From Homarus americanus (taxonomy: Eukaryota > Arthropoda > Malacostraca > Decapoda > Nephropidae): a stretch of 64,000 nt of DNA. The notes under the pieces are model-generated. The model was not told the origin of the DNA. It did not search any database and worked only from the letters and a program-made list of their open reading frames with translations. The stretch is from NCBI RefSeq assembly GCF_018991925.1, contig NW_024725520.1, positions 901,001 to 965,000 of the forward strand. The letters run 5' to 3'. Made by a program: the position numbers and the translations under genes. Below are positions 44,496 through 55,509 of the stretch, piece after piece (the first letter of the stretch is position 1; the number at the start of each line of letters is the position of its first letter).

Positions 44496-45340
44496 TACAC
44501 GCTGCCATTAAGGCGACGTAGCCAGATCCATCTCAGTGAAATATACATAACTACTTGTCATGTCCGGGCTGCCAATACTGTCATCTCCCCCACGGTCTTT
44601 ATATATCTCTCGGGGTTATACCTAAACTTGTGTGTCTCTAACTCGAAGCTGCCTGGAGCGGTGAAGGTCAGGGCTGAGGCGAGTTATGTAACACGAGGTG
44701 GCGGGGATCACCTGAAGAGTTGACCTCCCTGGCTTGTGTCACTTGTTGGTGGTAGTGAGGGCACGGTGGTATGTGGTGATGATGGAAGTGAGGTGCCTGG
44801 TGGTAGTGGTAATGAGGGCGTGGTGTGGTGCTGGTAATGAGGGCGTAGTAAGATGGCAATGCCGGTAAAGAAGGTTACCCTGTCAGTCTTACCACCCGGC
44901 CCGCCCACTGCTCAGACTATTACCATTTTGACAGCTTCTCCAACAGGGGCCACACTGGTCAGCTTCATCACTGTAAGTAAACTGAGGCGCTTCCCGGGGA
45001 GGGGGGGGGGAGGGGTCAGGGGTGATGGGAATGAGGTAGACAGTAACGTAAACACAACAGCCATGATATCTCTGTTTACTCCGACGGGATGTAAACAAGA
45101 TCTCATTTCCTCATCCTCGTTATCACTCGGACGTCGAGGATCAAGTTGTTTCAGTGACTCAAGAATCAACTAGAAGACTTTAGACCGAGGTTTGATGTTC
45201 GAGGGTGTCATGTTAGCCTCAAGTGTGTGTGGTTGGTCTGTCTATCTGTCTGTCTCTTAAGGCCTCATATTACCTGTCAAACTCTATGGGAAAATAAGAA
45301 CCTCAATATAAAAAGCTGTCAGTTAATGATGGATGTGAGC
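44496..45340. other. Unique DNA with GTGGTAGTGG part
   Basis: GGTGGTAGTGAGGGCAC-type repeats at 44745-44850. No supported gene. Confidence 0.4.
44706..44745 (+). mobile_element. CACCTGAAGATTA-arm fragment
   Basis: GATCACCTGAAGAGTTGACC, then CTGGCTTGTGTCACTTG, a shortened outer arm with no CCTAA tract. Confidence 0.35.
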
Positions 45341-46020
45341 GTGTGTGACAGACGAGAGGGAAATGGAACAGAAGGAAGGACGAGAGAAAGAAGGAAGGTG
45401 AAAGGAAGGGAGGAAGGGAGAGGAAAGAATGAAGAGAGGGCAGTGTTTGGTTTGAGGGAGGGAAGACAGTCTTAGGTTAGACGGTAGACAGGTTGACGGA
45501 CAAGAGGGAAATGGAATAGAGGTAAGGAAGAAAGAAAGAAAGGAGATGAGAGGGAGGGAGAGGAAGGAATGAAGAGAGGGCAGTCTTGTGGTGGAGGGAG
45601 GAGAGAGAGAGACGGTGGACAGGTTGATGAAGTGATTGTGTTGACAGTGATGAGGACATTGTTGGGACAGTGATGAGCTGCGACTGTTGGGTATTGTAGT
45701 GACGGCAGCTTGTTCGTGTCCTCATCCTCCCTCCTCCCCTCCCTCCTTTCTTCTCCCTCCTCCCCTCCCTCCTTTCTTCTCCCCCCCCCTCTTTCTTCCA
45801 TTCCTCCCTCTCCCAGTCACCCTCCATAAGGTCCCCCCTCACTTTCTCCACTTTTTTCTCTCACCCTTTCTTCTTCTTTCCCTCTCTCCCTCACCCTCCC
45901 AACGTCCTTCTCTCCCTCACCCTTCAACGTCCTTCTCCCTCACCCTCCCAACTTCCTTCTCTTATTCCCTTCCTCCCCAAGTTCCTTCCTGTCCCTCCCC
46001 CCCCCTCATCACCCTTTGTT
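45341..46020. repeat. GA-rich then CT-rich tracts
   Basis: GGAAGGGAGGAAGGGAG-type at 45345-45620, with a duplicated AGGAATGAAGAGAGGGCAGT block; CCTCCCTCC-type at 45718-46010. The two have opposite strand asymmetry. Confidence 0.7.
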
Positions 46021-46169
46021 CAGATTCAGATTGAAGTCATGGACGGCTGGAGGTCCCCCCTGCCCCCGCCTCCACACACCTGGTTGTCTTTATTACTGTA
46101 TTGACCCGAGTTTTCGAGGGGTAGCTAATACACTTGGTTGCAGATCAAATGGTCTCCTGTGTTGATAAA

Positions 46170-46466
46170 CCTAACCTAACCTAACCATACACCTAAACTA
46201 ACCTAACCTAACCTAAAATTACATGAATATTAGCCCCCAGCTTATTTTACCTGATATTTAAAGACCCTAATACTACCTGGTGGATTAGGCTACGTTTGGT
46301 TAAGTTAGGTTAGGTTAGATTTCGGTAGGTTAAATATGATTTGGTTAGGTTATCTTAGCTCAGGTTAACTTTAGGTTAGATTAGTTTAGCTTTAGATCAG
46401 GTTATGTTAGCGTTAGGGTTGTTCATCTGAAGGCAAAACAAGGTGAGGGGTAATCTTCAGGTGATC
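46170..46466. mobile_element. CCTAA tract followed by a two-armed CACCTGAAGATTA-type element
   Basis: The element proper is 46219-46466. Left: TTACATGAATATTAGCCCC, CAGCTTATTTTACCTGATA, GACCCTAATACTACCTGGTGG. The interior is TTAGG-like with diverged units. Right: GTTAGCGTTAGGGTTGTTC, GGCAAAACAAGGTG, GGTAATCTTCAGGTGATCG. Confidence 0.6.
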
Positions 46467-46857
46467 GACATAACCTAACCGTTAAGACTGGAGCCATGTT
46501 AGGACTGGCGCCCATTTGACCACTCACCAGTCGTCCCCTGAAGACTGTCATCTCCCAGACAGCGCCATTAATCCTTGACACCATCATAACAGTTTCCAAT
46601 AAGTTGTAGCGTTAACTGTCCTACGTCACGGTCCACCACATTGATGAGGTAAATGAAAATGTCACGGATTAGTCTCGCAACGGGTAAGCGGCGGTGACTC
46701 TTATCCTGGTGGAGGGAGGGAGCAGGGAATGGGTGTTGTCTGGAGGAGGTTGTGGCGTCGGGTGGGTGGTGGAAGGACAAAAATATTCTTACACTAAACA
46801 CTCAATTGTAAGATCCTTGTACACGATAAATGTTCCTCGTAAGTTGACTTGAGGAGG

Positions 46858-46895
<38 letters not shown>

Positions 46896-47119
46896 CACGT
46901 GGATACAGTCAGCTCGCCTATACTGATGATAACTGGAGGGGGGGGGGGATGGGGGAAGGGTGAGGCGCCTGAATGAATGAGGGAGTTGCAGCAAACTGGT
47001 TAAGATAATGATCAGACTGGCGGCGAGGTCGACTGAACTGGTCTGAGGCTGTCGAGTTGGTGTCCTGCCTCTGGCCTGGTCTGTTGCCACCCTCCTGTGA
47101 TACCTTCATGGCGAGGCAT

Positions 47120-47157
<38 letters not shown>

Positions 47158-47283
47158 CTTTCATTAGGGCATAATTAAGGACAGGTATAGTACAAGGTGT
47201 CGTGGGCTTCAGTGTGGAGGAGGGCCTCATGTTATGATCAAGTTCCTCACAGTAACGTGCTTCAAATTATACTTTCCTTTGGG
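46467..47283. other. Unique DNA with (CA)n and (GT)n
   Basis: CA at 46860-46893 and GT at 47121-47153. Frames at 46794-47230 (minus) are not convincing. Confidence 0.4.
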
Positions 47284-47480
47284 ATGACCTGAAGATTAAC
47301 CAACTATAATTATCTCACCTCAAGATTAACTACTATAAACATAACCTAACCTAAGACGCCATATTAAGTATAAAATCAGGTTACGATGTTTTAATTTTTA
47401 CGTATATCGTTTAATTCTGTTTATTTTACCAGTTATTCTTTTATCAGGGTGGTTAGGTTAGGTTAAGTTAGGTCACCCTA
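47284..47480 (+). mobile_element. CACCTGAAGATTA-arm element, left arm
   Basis: GACCTGAAGATTAACCAAC, TTATCTCACCTCAAGATTAAC, ATAACCTAACC. After about 90 bases of AT-rich DNA a short GGGTGGTTAGGTTAGG stretch may be a decayed right side. Confidence 0.45.
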
Positions 47481-48059
47481 ATACTATCCTGGTGGTGGAC
47501 AGGAAAGGTCAGGTCAGGTCAGGTTATATTATAAAAAATCAGTGTGTGTGTGTGTGTATATAGAGGTCATTCAGCACACAGGTAATTTATGTGGCCGTGT
47601 TCATGATGGCAGAGGCAAGAGCTGCTGCCGGGCCAAAATTGCTCTCCATTTTGTGAGCTAATTAATCGTAAAATATCTCAAGCAAGGGAAGATTGTGCTA
47701 TATTTTGCCTGCATTATGGACCACCCAAATTACTTTATTACGTGAGGCGGCGCCACTCAACCTACAGATTTTTAGTTTTTTTTGCACTCGACTTTATTTA
47801 AAATGTTGTGGGCAGCTGGTGTGAGGGAGGGAGCCGGGCACCACCTGGCTGAAGTTATTCTGTCTAGTGGGTGAACAACAGCTGGTTGATGGAGGTCAGT
47901 GGGTGGGGCACAGGTGGGTAGTTTAGGTGAGTAGCAAAGATCCTGGAGAAGTGTGTGTGTGTGTGTGTGTGTGTGTGGTAAAGTGTGTGGTCGACTTCCT
48001 GCTGTCTTCATCCTCCTTCCCACGCCCTAGCTGCAACCTCTCCCTCCCTCTCACCCCAT
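47481..48059. other. Unique DNA with short GT tracts
   Basis: GT at 47542-47558 and 47950-47977. No gene was recognised. Confidence 0.4.
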
Positions 48060-48560
48060 TCCCCAATACCCACCCACACCTCCCACAACACCCATCTCTT
48101 CACCCACACCTCCCCACAACACCCATCTCCTCACCACACCTCCCACAACACCCATCTCTTCACCCCACCTCCCCAACACTCATCTCACCCACACCTCCCA
48201 CAACACCCATCTCCTCACCCACAACACCCATCTCTTCACCCCACCTCCCCACCCATCTCCTCACCCACACCTCCCACACCCATCTCCTCACCCACACCTC
48301 CCACAACACCCATCTCCTCACCCACACCTCCCACAACACCCATCTCCTCACCCACACCTCCCACAACACTCATCTCTTCACCCACACCTCCCACAACACC
48401 CATCTCCTCACCCACACCTCCCACAACACCCATCTCTTCACCCACACCTCCCACAACACTCATCTCTTCACCCACACCTCCCACAACACCCATCTCCTCA
48501 CCCACACCTCCCACAACACCCATCTCCTCACCCACACCTCCCACAACACTCATCTCTGTT
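48060..48560. repeat. 30-bp array, CCCACACCTCCCACAACACC
   Basis: About 17 units ending CATCTCCTCA or CATCTCTTCA. Three plus frames and two minus frames are open as artefacts. Confidence 0.95.
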
Positions 48561-48592
48561 GTCTTGTGTTGTGTTCGTTTGGTTATTCTTAG

Positions 48593-48811
48593 TGTTAATG
48601 GTGGTGTTTGGTAACTTGTTCCGGTCATCTAACGACCAATATCCTCCCTAACTCTATATTTGAGTCATTTAAGATCATTACTACGTGTTCGGTCGTGATT
48701 TGATGGTTTAAGTACGTTAGTTATATCACCTTTAGTTAACCCCGTCTTCCATTTATACACTTGGTGTCATGTCGCCCCTCACTTAACGTCTCTCAAGAGA
48801 ATGCAAATTAT
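48593..48811 (-). mobile_element. LINE family A, decayed C-terminal fragment
   Basis: The plus strand reads as a diverged antisense copy of the 40 kb element: GTGTTTGGTAACTTGTTCC, CGTGTTCGGTCGTGATTTGA, CTTCCATTTATACAC, GTCGCCCCTCAC, ACGTCTCTC and GAGAATGCAAATTA appear in the same order and spacing. Indels and stops destroy the frame, so it is an old copy. Confidence 0.75.
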
Positions 48812-48837
48812 CCTCTACCAAACTTAACCTGACTTAA

Positions 48838-48945
48838 GCGAAGCTATGTTAACCTAACCTAACCAAATGTTAACGTAACTTAACCAAACATTAACGTAAC
48901 TTAACCAAACATTAACCTAACTTAACCAAACGTAACGTAACTGCA
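48838..48945. repeat. CCAAACATTAACGTAACTTAA tract
   Basis: Five units of about 21-24 bp related to CCTAACC. Confidence 0.8.
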
Positions 48946-49502
48946 CATTGCCGTAATATAATGCGATGAGGAGGTGCGTCATTAAAACACTTGTTGAGGA
49001 GTAAGAGTGACGATGAGTGACCACCTTCATCACGGTCCTCCTGAGTTACGTAACTGAGTAATGAGTGGACCATTACCCAGGAAGTAGTGAGTAGGGAAGT
49101 GACTGCTGTAGTAATGAGTACACCCTTATACACACCCAGCAACCTCCAGGTGAAACACCCCCAGGTAAAAATTGGGTTAATTAGCAGCAGGTGAAGTTGG
49201 TTAGGAGGTTTCAGTAAACTGGTGTGTTATTAAAAACGTATAAAATGATTGAGGGTCGTTAGTTTAGTGTGTGTGTGTGGCGGCCCCATTCAACCCCTCC
49301 AGCACCACCACCACCACCCCCCCCACTCCCACCTCACCCCCCCCCCCCCACCCCCTCACCGCCCACATACACCACCCCGACCCGCCATTGAACTTTACCC
49401 ATCGTTAAATTTTTCTAGTGAACGCGTCCAAAAGCTGGTGGTGGTGATTTCTGGCCTTAACGCTTGACTTTGCGTACAGTTACATAATAATAATTGTATG
49501 TA
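48946..49502. other. Unique DNA, C-rich at 49290-49385
   Basis: CACCACCACC and poly-C runs. No gene. Confidence 0.4.
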
Positions 49503-49652
49503 GATCACCTGAAGATTCGACTTCCTCTCCCTTCCCTCCTCTCTCCCTCAAGCTTATTTACACCTGATGATTTAACACCTTAACGCTATACCTGGGGGTG
49601 TTAGGTTAGGTTAAGCTTCAGGAGAAATAAGCTGGGGGGATAAAAGGTGATC
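49503..49652. mobile_element. CACCTGAAGATTA-arm element, compact two-armed copy
   Basis: Starts GATCACCTGAAGATTCGAC and ends AGGTGATC. Left inner block: AAGCTTATTTACACCTGATG, then ACCTTAACGCTATACC. Right: GGTTAAGCTTCAGGAG, AAATAAGCTGG. Only about 20 bases of TTAGG-like DNA lie between the arms. Confidence 0.7.
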
Positions 49653-50665
49653 TTAATACGTTTATGCAATCCGTCTGTCAGAGAGGAGGAGGAGGAGGAG
49701 GAAGAAGATGAGGAGGAGGAGGAAGAAGATGAGGAAGAGGAGGAGGATAATGGCTGCCACTTGTTGCCTTCACCGTAACACAGGATATAAAGTGGAGTTA
49801 TTGAGGCTACTTGTGGAGGTAGTGAGGTGGAAGAGTCGTCTGGTGGAGCCTTGTGGTGGAGTGAGAAGTGTGGTCAAGGGTACTGGCCGGGAGTGTAGGT
49901 GGAGTGGATTGGTGATTGTTGGTACTGGTGGAGTGCAGGAAGTAACACAGGTGTGGCAGGTTCCGGGGGTCGTAGTGAGGAGTAAAGGTGATGGTGGTAG
50001 GTGAGGGAGGGGGGTGGTGGTAGGTGAGGCAGGTTCTCTTGGGGGTCAGGTGCATCTCGCTGGTCACCTGATTCGCTTCACGCCATTCATATGTATATTA
50101 TCCTTCACACATTTCACAGGCGGCAGTTGGTGGTTTACCCAGCTTACGGAGATGTAGGGGCGGCGTGAGGTAGCGTAGGATAGCGAGGGGTGGGTGGCGT
50201 AGGATAGCGTGAGATGACCTCCCCCCACCCCCCCTCCTCGCCTTTGCATAATCGTACACCGTGAAGCGAATTACAACAGCGGCAGAGGAAGGCGCCGGCG
50301 TTCATCAAGGTCTTGGGTCTTATACGCTGTAATTCTGACGTAGATGTGTGGTATTAATCCTTTATGCGTATCAACCATCAGCCTTGAATTACACAGGGCG
50401 TCTTAATAGTGTTTCTCGTAGCCCTTCACGGGGGGTAGGTGGAGGAAGGGGGTGGTAGTATCGCGGTCATTCTACCCATAAACTTTCTTTCTGACTTAAT
50501 ATAGTGAGGGAGTTGATAACCTTCCCTGCTCTATGCCCCCTCTTCCGTTCTATGCCCCGCTTTGTCTTCCGTGACACCCCCGTGCTTCAGCTATGCCTCT
50601 GTTCCTTCCTCTTCTCATACGTGTGCCCGGCCAACTTTCTATGTCATTAAATTCGTGTGTTTCAG
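49653..50665. other. Unique DNA with GGA tract
   Basis: GGAGGAGGAAGAAGATGAGG units at 49684-49750 and TAGGTGAGGGAGG near 49995-50030. 50270-50560 is normal-complexity DNA just upstream of the candidate exon at 50666. Confidence 0.4.
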
Positions 50666-50767
50666 CGCCTTCCCTCCGTGCCCCGTGGTGCCCGCAATCC
50701 CCAACCTCACGCTAGTATGTGGGGCAGGGCGTGAGGCGGTCTGCCAGACGTATGATTACACTGCCAT
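50666..50767 (+). CDS. Candidate internal exon, cysteine-containing extracellular-type sequence
   Basis: A strong acceptor (AAATTCGTGTGTTTCAG, AG at 50664-50665) precedes 34 open codons that look like real protein, not repeat: PPCPVVPAIPNLTLVCG, then CQTYDYTAM. A possible donor GTAGTC begins at 50768; otherwise the frame stops at once. The C-x-x-YDY ending recalls the edge of VWD/sushi proteins such as mesh or SUSD2, but this is only a resemblance. No neighbouring exon was found on the plus strand, so it could be a chance frame or a gene relic. Confidence 0.25.
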
Positions 50768-50819
50768 GTAGTCATCTGAGTGAAGATCTCTTTCAACCTT
50801 CCTGGAAGTTAGGTGGAGT

Positions 50820-50854
<35 letters not shown>
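50820..50854. repeat. (CT)n microsatellite
   Basis: Uninterrupted CT. Confidence 0.95.
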
Positions 50855-50856
<2 letters not shown>

Positions 50857-50900
50857 GTTAGATGATGATTGACAATATATAAATAATTGAGAAAAAAGTC

Positions 50901-51130
50901 GGATCACCTGCATATTAACCACACAGATTTGCCCGAACCTAACCTAACCTAACCTAACCTAACCTAACCTAACCTAACCTAACCGTACATAATCTAAACT
51001 AACGTAACTCCCTCAGGTATCGTTAGACTAGATTAGGTTAGTTAGGGTGGTTAGGTTAAGTTATGGCGGGTAGGTTAGATTAGGGTAGCTTATGATAGAA
51101 AAAGTAAGTGTTAGGTTAAGGTAGGTGGGT
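50901..51130 (+). mobile_element. CACCTGAAGATTA-arm element, left arm with long CCTAA tract
   Basis: GGATCACCTGCATATTAACC, then nine or so CCTAA units, then AATCTAAACTAACG. A G-strand TTAGGTTAG stretch follows from 51030, so the core switches strand, but no right arm is recognisable. Confidence 0.55.
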
Positions 51131-51794
51131 CTGGTTGGGGAGTCTTTGAGGGCAGTGATGACGATGACTCCATATACACGGGTGGTAGTATAACCAAGCA
51201 TTATGTATAACCAAGCATTATGTATAACCAAGTATTATGTATAACCAGATATTATGTATAAACGCCGGAAATTATAAAAGTTGATACAAAAAGGGTTAAA
51301 AAAATTCCAATTATTTTTTTATGATTAGTGGGTCATTTTTACCTGTGTAATTAATACCAGGTGTTACGTATTGTTCTTCACCTTGACGACTTTGTACAGA
51401 TGACAGGTAAAGGGAGAGACGGAAGAGGAGGGATAATAAAAGAGGAGATAGATAAAAGTATAAGGTAGATGGTAGGGGCCACTCAGGTAGATAGGTAGAT
51501 CAAGATAGGAGGCCACCCAGGTAGTTTGAGCAAGTGGTGGTGGGTGTAGTGTGCGGGCAACCGTCACGACCTCTCCCTCCCTCACCTCACCTCCCGTTAC
51601 CTCTACACCCACCCGCTTCCACTATGCACCCTCACCTCCACCCACCCCCCCCCCTTCCCTCCACCTCCACCTTCGCTAATAACGGTACGCCAAATTTTCT
51701 CAATTCACTTCCTTAGTTTCATTTTTACTGCGTATCTTTTATTTACCCTTCATCTGCCCTTCTCTCCTACTACCACGTTACCGAGTGTCTTGGG
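51131..51794. other. Unique DNA with a TATGTATAACCAAGCAT array
   Basis: Four 18-bp units at 51195-51265. C-rich at 51560-51670. Confidence 0.5.
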
Positions 51795-51894
51795 TTACCT
51801 GAAGATTAAGACACCTCAGTTTATATCACCTGATGATTAACCACCCCTAACACTACCTGGTGGGGTTAGTTTAGGTTAATCTAAAGGTCATCTG
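51795..51894. mobile_element. CACCTGAAGATTA-arm element, short two-armed copy
   Basis: TTACCTGAAGATTAAGACAC, CAGTTTATATCACCTGATG, ATTAACCACCCCTAACAC, then GGTTAGTTTAGGTTAATC and AAAGGTCATC as a reduced right arm. Confidence 0.6.
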
Positions 51895-52134
51895 ATGTGT
51901 TTACTCCGACGCAGATCTTGACTCAGAATTAATCTTCACTTCCTGTAATAATGTTGTTCTTGCCGTCACTTATATTACCTGTCCTCTACACTACAGCGTC
52001 ACTCTCAGGTAAAAACTATCAGGGTTTTTTTTTGGGGTGGTATAGCGTCACCTGTCTCTTACGAGCTGGTACCTGCAGGGGTCCTGGGCTTTATGTTACC
52101 CTACAGGCGTCTGACATATGGTAAATTATTAGAC

Positions 52135-52400
52135 CTTGTGAGTGTTGAAAGAGGAGGATGGGGTGGAGGATGCGGTGGATAAAGAGGAGGAAGAGGAGAG
52201 GACGAAAGGGAATAAAAGGAAGACGAACAGAAAAACAGCAGGGGGGATATAAAGGAGGAAAGGGGAAGGGATAAATTTAAAGGAGTTAAAGAGGAAGAGG
52301 ATGATGAGGAGGAGGAAGAGGAGATAAGGGAGAGGTGAGGGGGTGGATTCAGAGGAGTGGGGAGGAGGAGGAGGATGAGGAAGTCGCCCCAGTAAGCTGT
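52135..52400. repeat. GA-rich low-complexity tract
   Basis: GAGGAGGAAGAGG-type purine sequence. Minus frames are Ser/Leu/Pro artefacts. 51895-52134 and 52401-52739 are unique. Confidence 0.6.
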
Positions 52401-52739
52401 CAGCCAAAAAGAAGTGATGACCTTCATTTACAATTACATGTTCCCCTCCCACACAATTTTGACGACGCGACCCATGAAGTTGTGTGTGTGTGGCGGGGGT
52501 GAGGTTAGGGGAGATGGGGTGGGTGGTGGGGGGTAAGGTGAGGGATGTAGGTATGATGTCAGGGTATAATTGAATATGCCATGAGGGAGGAGGTCCTGGT
52601 AGTGAAGGGGGAGGGGTAGGGTCTCTCTCTGATCCTGCCGCCCAGATCACTATCAATCATAGTGATACGCCATTCTTGCCCAGCCTTTATCCGGGTCCCT
52701 GGGTGTACACGCTATGGGTATTAGTAAGGCTAGTGGGGG

Positions 52740-52941
52740 CACCTGCAGATTAGCCCCTAGTTTATTTCACCTGAATATTAGCCCTCTATATGTCACCTGA
52801 ATATTAGCCCCCAGATTATTTTACCTGAAGATTAGCCCTATAGTTTATTTCACTATTTCACCTGAAAATTAACGACACCTAACGTTACTTTGGGGAATCT
52901 TCAGGTGAGATAAATTTGGAGGGTTAATCTTCAGGTGATCC
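52740..52941. mobile_element. CACCTGAAGATTA-arm element, left arm amplified
   Basis: The left arm is repeated about four times (CACCTGAATATTAGCCC units at roughly 30-base spacing, with CAGATTATTTTACC). The centre is ACACCTAACGTTAC. Right: GAATCTTCAGGTGAGATAAA, GGGTTAATCTTCAGGTGATCC. Almost no CCTAA core. Confidence 0.7.
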
Positions 52942-53136
52942 GCCAAGACCCTCACCTACCTCGCTGCGTGGGGTCTGATGGCTACTTGATTACAGGTGAG
53001 GGTTCATTTATGTGATGTTAATGGTACTATATATGGCAGGTGAGTGTCTATATTGGCTCTCACAATACAGTATGAAAGGGTGTGTGAGAAGGTGTGTGGT
53101 GAGGATGTGTAGTGAGGGTTGTGGGTGGTGAGGTTT

Positions 53137-53288
53137 ACACCCCTAGTTTATTTCACCTTAAGATTAAGTCACCGTAGCTCAATCCTAACCTAACGCTAAC
53201 ATATCCTCTCCCCAACAGGTAACTTTAGGGTGCTTAATCATCAGGTAAAATAAGCTGGGGAGGGGGGGGGGATTATCTTCAGGTAAAT
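53137..53288. mobile_element. CACCTGAAGATTA-arm element, two-armed copy
   Basis: Left: ACACCCCTAGTTTATTTCACC, TTAAGATTAAGTCACC, CCTAACCTAACGCTAAC. Right: GTAACTTTAGGGTGCTTAATC, ATCAGGTAAAATAAGCTGG, GATTATCTTCAGGTAAATC. Outer left bases are lost. Confidence 0.65.
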
Positions 53289-54058
53289 CGTGTTTTAGTG
53301 TAGTGCAGTTAGAGCTATAGGATATTATATGCTTTTGTATTTATTTGATTCTATTGTTATTTTGTATTGTATTATTGAGCTTGGAGGTAGGAGGAGTGAC
53401 GCAGCTATCACAAAGTTTAGAAGTAATTTGAACACCGTCGAGAACTCTCACGAAGGTCCTGTTGTGTTGCTGGGAACGATTCATCCTTCCACTGGACGTG
53501 TCTCTGTGTCTCAGGTTATATACGCTGCTAGAGGCCCATATAAAGTTATATTATCGCTCTGGGAAGATGCAGTTTGACCGTAAAAAGGTAAAAATTCGGT
53601 AAAAAAAGGAGGATTTAATGTGGCAGGGAGGCGCTGTGGGGGTGATGAGGGAGGGGGTCCTGGTGAGATTGGGGAGCTTGCCAGTAGAAGCAGCGCCCGC
53701 CCCGTCGACGTCATTAGCTCTTATTGTGAGGTGGACGGTAATCCTGGACGCCCTCACCTCGCCCCTCCCGCCTCACTCTTAGGACCTGGGCAGGATTACG
53801 GAGGAGATATTCTTTTTGCTGGCCGCTGGACGAGAGAAACGGCAGGTGATTTGGTGGTAGTGTTGGGTAGTGGGTCTTTGAGGCAACCATCCGCACCTGG
53901 TCTTGTGAAGGTGAGGTCTTTTATGTGTGGTGGGGACGTGGCTGAGTAGTCCTGTACAACACCTGCTGGTTCACAGACAGCTGTTAACAACCTATTGGGT
54001 GTTATCAAGCTGTGAGTCTTGTAACTTGATTGTCATTATGTAAAGTTACTCTCGGATG
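53289..54058. other. Unique, normal-complexity DNA
   Basis: Short plus frames at 53329-53577 and 53620-53949 have non-repetitive composition but no recognised domain or clear splice sites. Confidence 0.35.
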
Positions 54059-54060
54059 TA

Positions 54061-54309
54061 CATAGTGATCGAAAAGTCCCTGTGCAGCTGTAGTCAAATT
54101 AATAATCTAGTTGTTCCTTCTTATACATACATTGTTATATACCTTCTTGTACTTACAGTAAATATTGGTAAAGTTATTCACTTACACCATTTACTGAAAC
54201 CCTTACCAATATTTACTCTACGTATAATAAGGTATAATGATGTGGATATAACACGAAACAACTACAGTATAAATTATTACAGGTGCACAGGGACTTTTCG
54301 ATCACCTTG
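54061..54309. mobile_element. Palindromic mariner-type MITE with TA target-site duplication
   Basis: A 249-bp element is bounded by TA at 54059-54060 and 54310-54311. The 26-bp terminal repeats (54061-54086 and 54284-54309) match at 24 of 26 positions around GTGATCGAAAAGTCCCTGTG. Inner parts also pair: TATACCTT...TAAATATTGGTAA at about 54138-54171 recurs inverted at 54203-54236, so the whole element is a foldback palindrome. No transposase is encoded; the frame at 54056-54322 is chance. TA duplication, TIR and size fit a non-autonomous Tc1/mariner element. Confidence 0.85.
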
Positions 54310-54311
54310 TA

Positions 54312-55272
54312 CCTTAGGTTGATGGTAAAGTTCTGGCGGATCAACAAAGCCTCCGCCATAATCCTACTTTTGATATGTATTCCTTGTGATAATCCTTAGA
54401 ATATATGATCCAATCTCCCCCCAACCATGGATAGGGTGGGGGGGGGGGGGTGTACCTGGAGAAGAGAAAAATGGGAGCCAGGTGGAGGTGATGGGGTGGG
54501 GGGCATAGTCAACCACACACAATACCCATCATCCACCGATTTGATTATTAGGTTAGGTTAGATTAGTTTAGATTAGGTTAGATTAGGTTAAGTTAGGTTA
54601 GGTTAGGTTATCGTACCCATAGCATTTGTGTGTGTGTGTGGCCAACAGTGCACACACACCTGCTAATACTGCCTTAAGGAACAGGTAAAGCTCACCTGGG
54701 CAGTAAATGAAAATCAATATTCTCTTTATCTCTCCCTCAGGTATCGATTACGACTACATTATAATATCTGCTATTAAGGCCAATTTTCAGCGGCGGTATT
54801 TCATATTTTGTCTATGAATCTTTAATGAACGTGGTGGTGTTGGCGAGGGAAAAAAACACCGTTGGTTAGATTAGCTTTTGGTTTGGTTTGTTAAAATTCG
54901 TTCAGTTCTCAACCATCGCGTGAGACAACGTAACGAGTTTGCCCGTACCATAACTACAATTAGCCTGGGGATTATATAAACATTTAACGAGTAGATTGAG
55001 TCATAGTTACTGATACGGGGGCTATAGTTTGTAAACATTGGTGACGTCAGCAGCGGCGGTACAGGTTCACTAGTTGACCACTGGTGTCGCTGGTGTCGAG
55101 TTGCAACAGACCCTTCTGTTCCCTCTCCTTGGCGACCACCCCTGCGCCCTTTCCCGCCCTGTCACGCCCCCGCCCGCCCTGCCCCGTCCATCACTGTAAC
55201 ATCGCGCCCCTCTTGACGGGTATCGTGAATTACTGTATTAGGATTTTTGTTATGTTATGTTATTTTACGTCT

Positions 55273-55313
<41 letters not shown>

Positions 55314-55384
55314 TTACCCGACACCTTTTGAGGAGGATGAATGAGAGGATTCACTTCATCAGAATTCTTGGACTTGTGTTGTCT
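54312..55384. other. Unique DNA, TTAGG-like patch and (GA)n
   Basis: TTAGGTTAGATTAG at 54548-54612 and GA at 55275-55311. No gene was recognised. Confidence 0.4.
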
Positions 55385-55490
55385 CTCCTCGTAACACTTG
55401 AGGTCCTCCCGCCACACACATGACACTTGAGGTCCTCCCGCCACACACACATGACACTTGAGGTCCTCCCGCCTAACACGTGACACACTT
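55385..55490. repeat. 28-bp array, CACTTGAGGTCCTCCCGCC
   Basis: Three units with ACACACATGA spacers. Confidence 0.85.
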
Positions 55491-55509
55491 GACCAATATT
55501 ACTTAGTTT

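Noticed and set aside
47927..48628. HTSHNTHLL and GEEMGVVGGV repeat frames up to 221 codons
   Set aside because: 30-bp array open in several frames on both strands.
53329..53949. Two short plus-strand frames as a gene
   Set aside because: Normal composition but no recognised domain, no agreeing splice sites and no shared frame; left as unassigned unique DNA.
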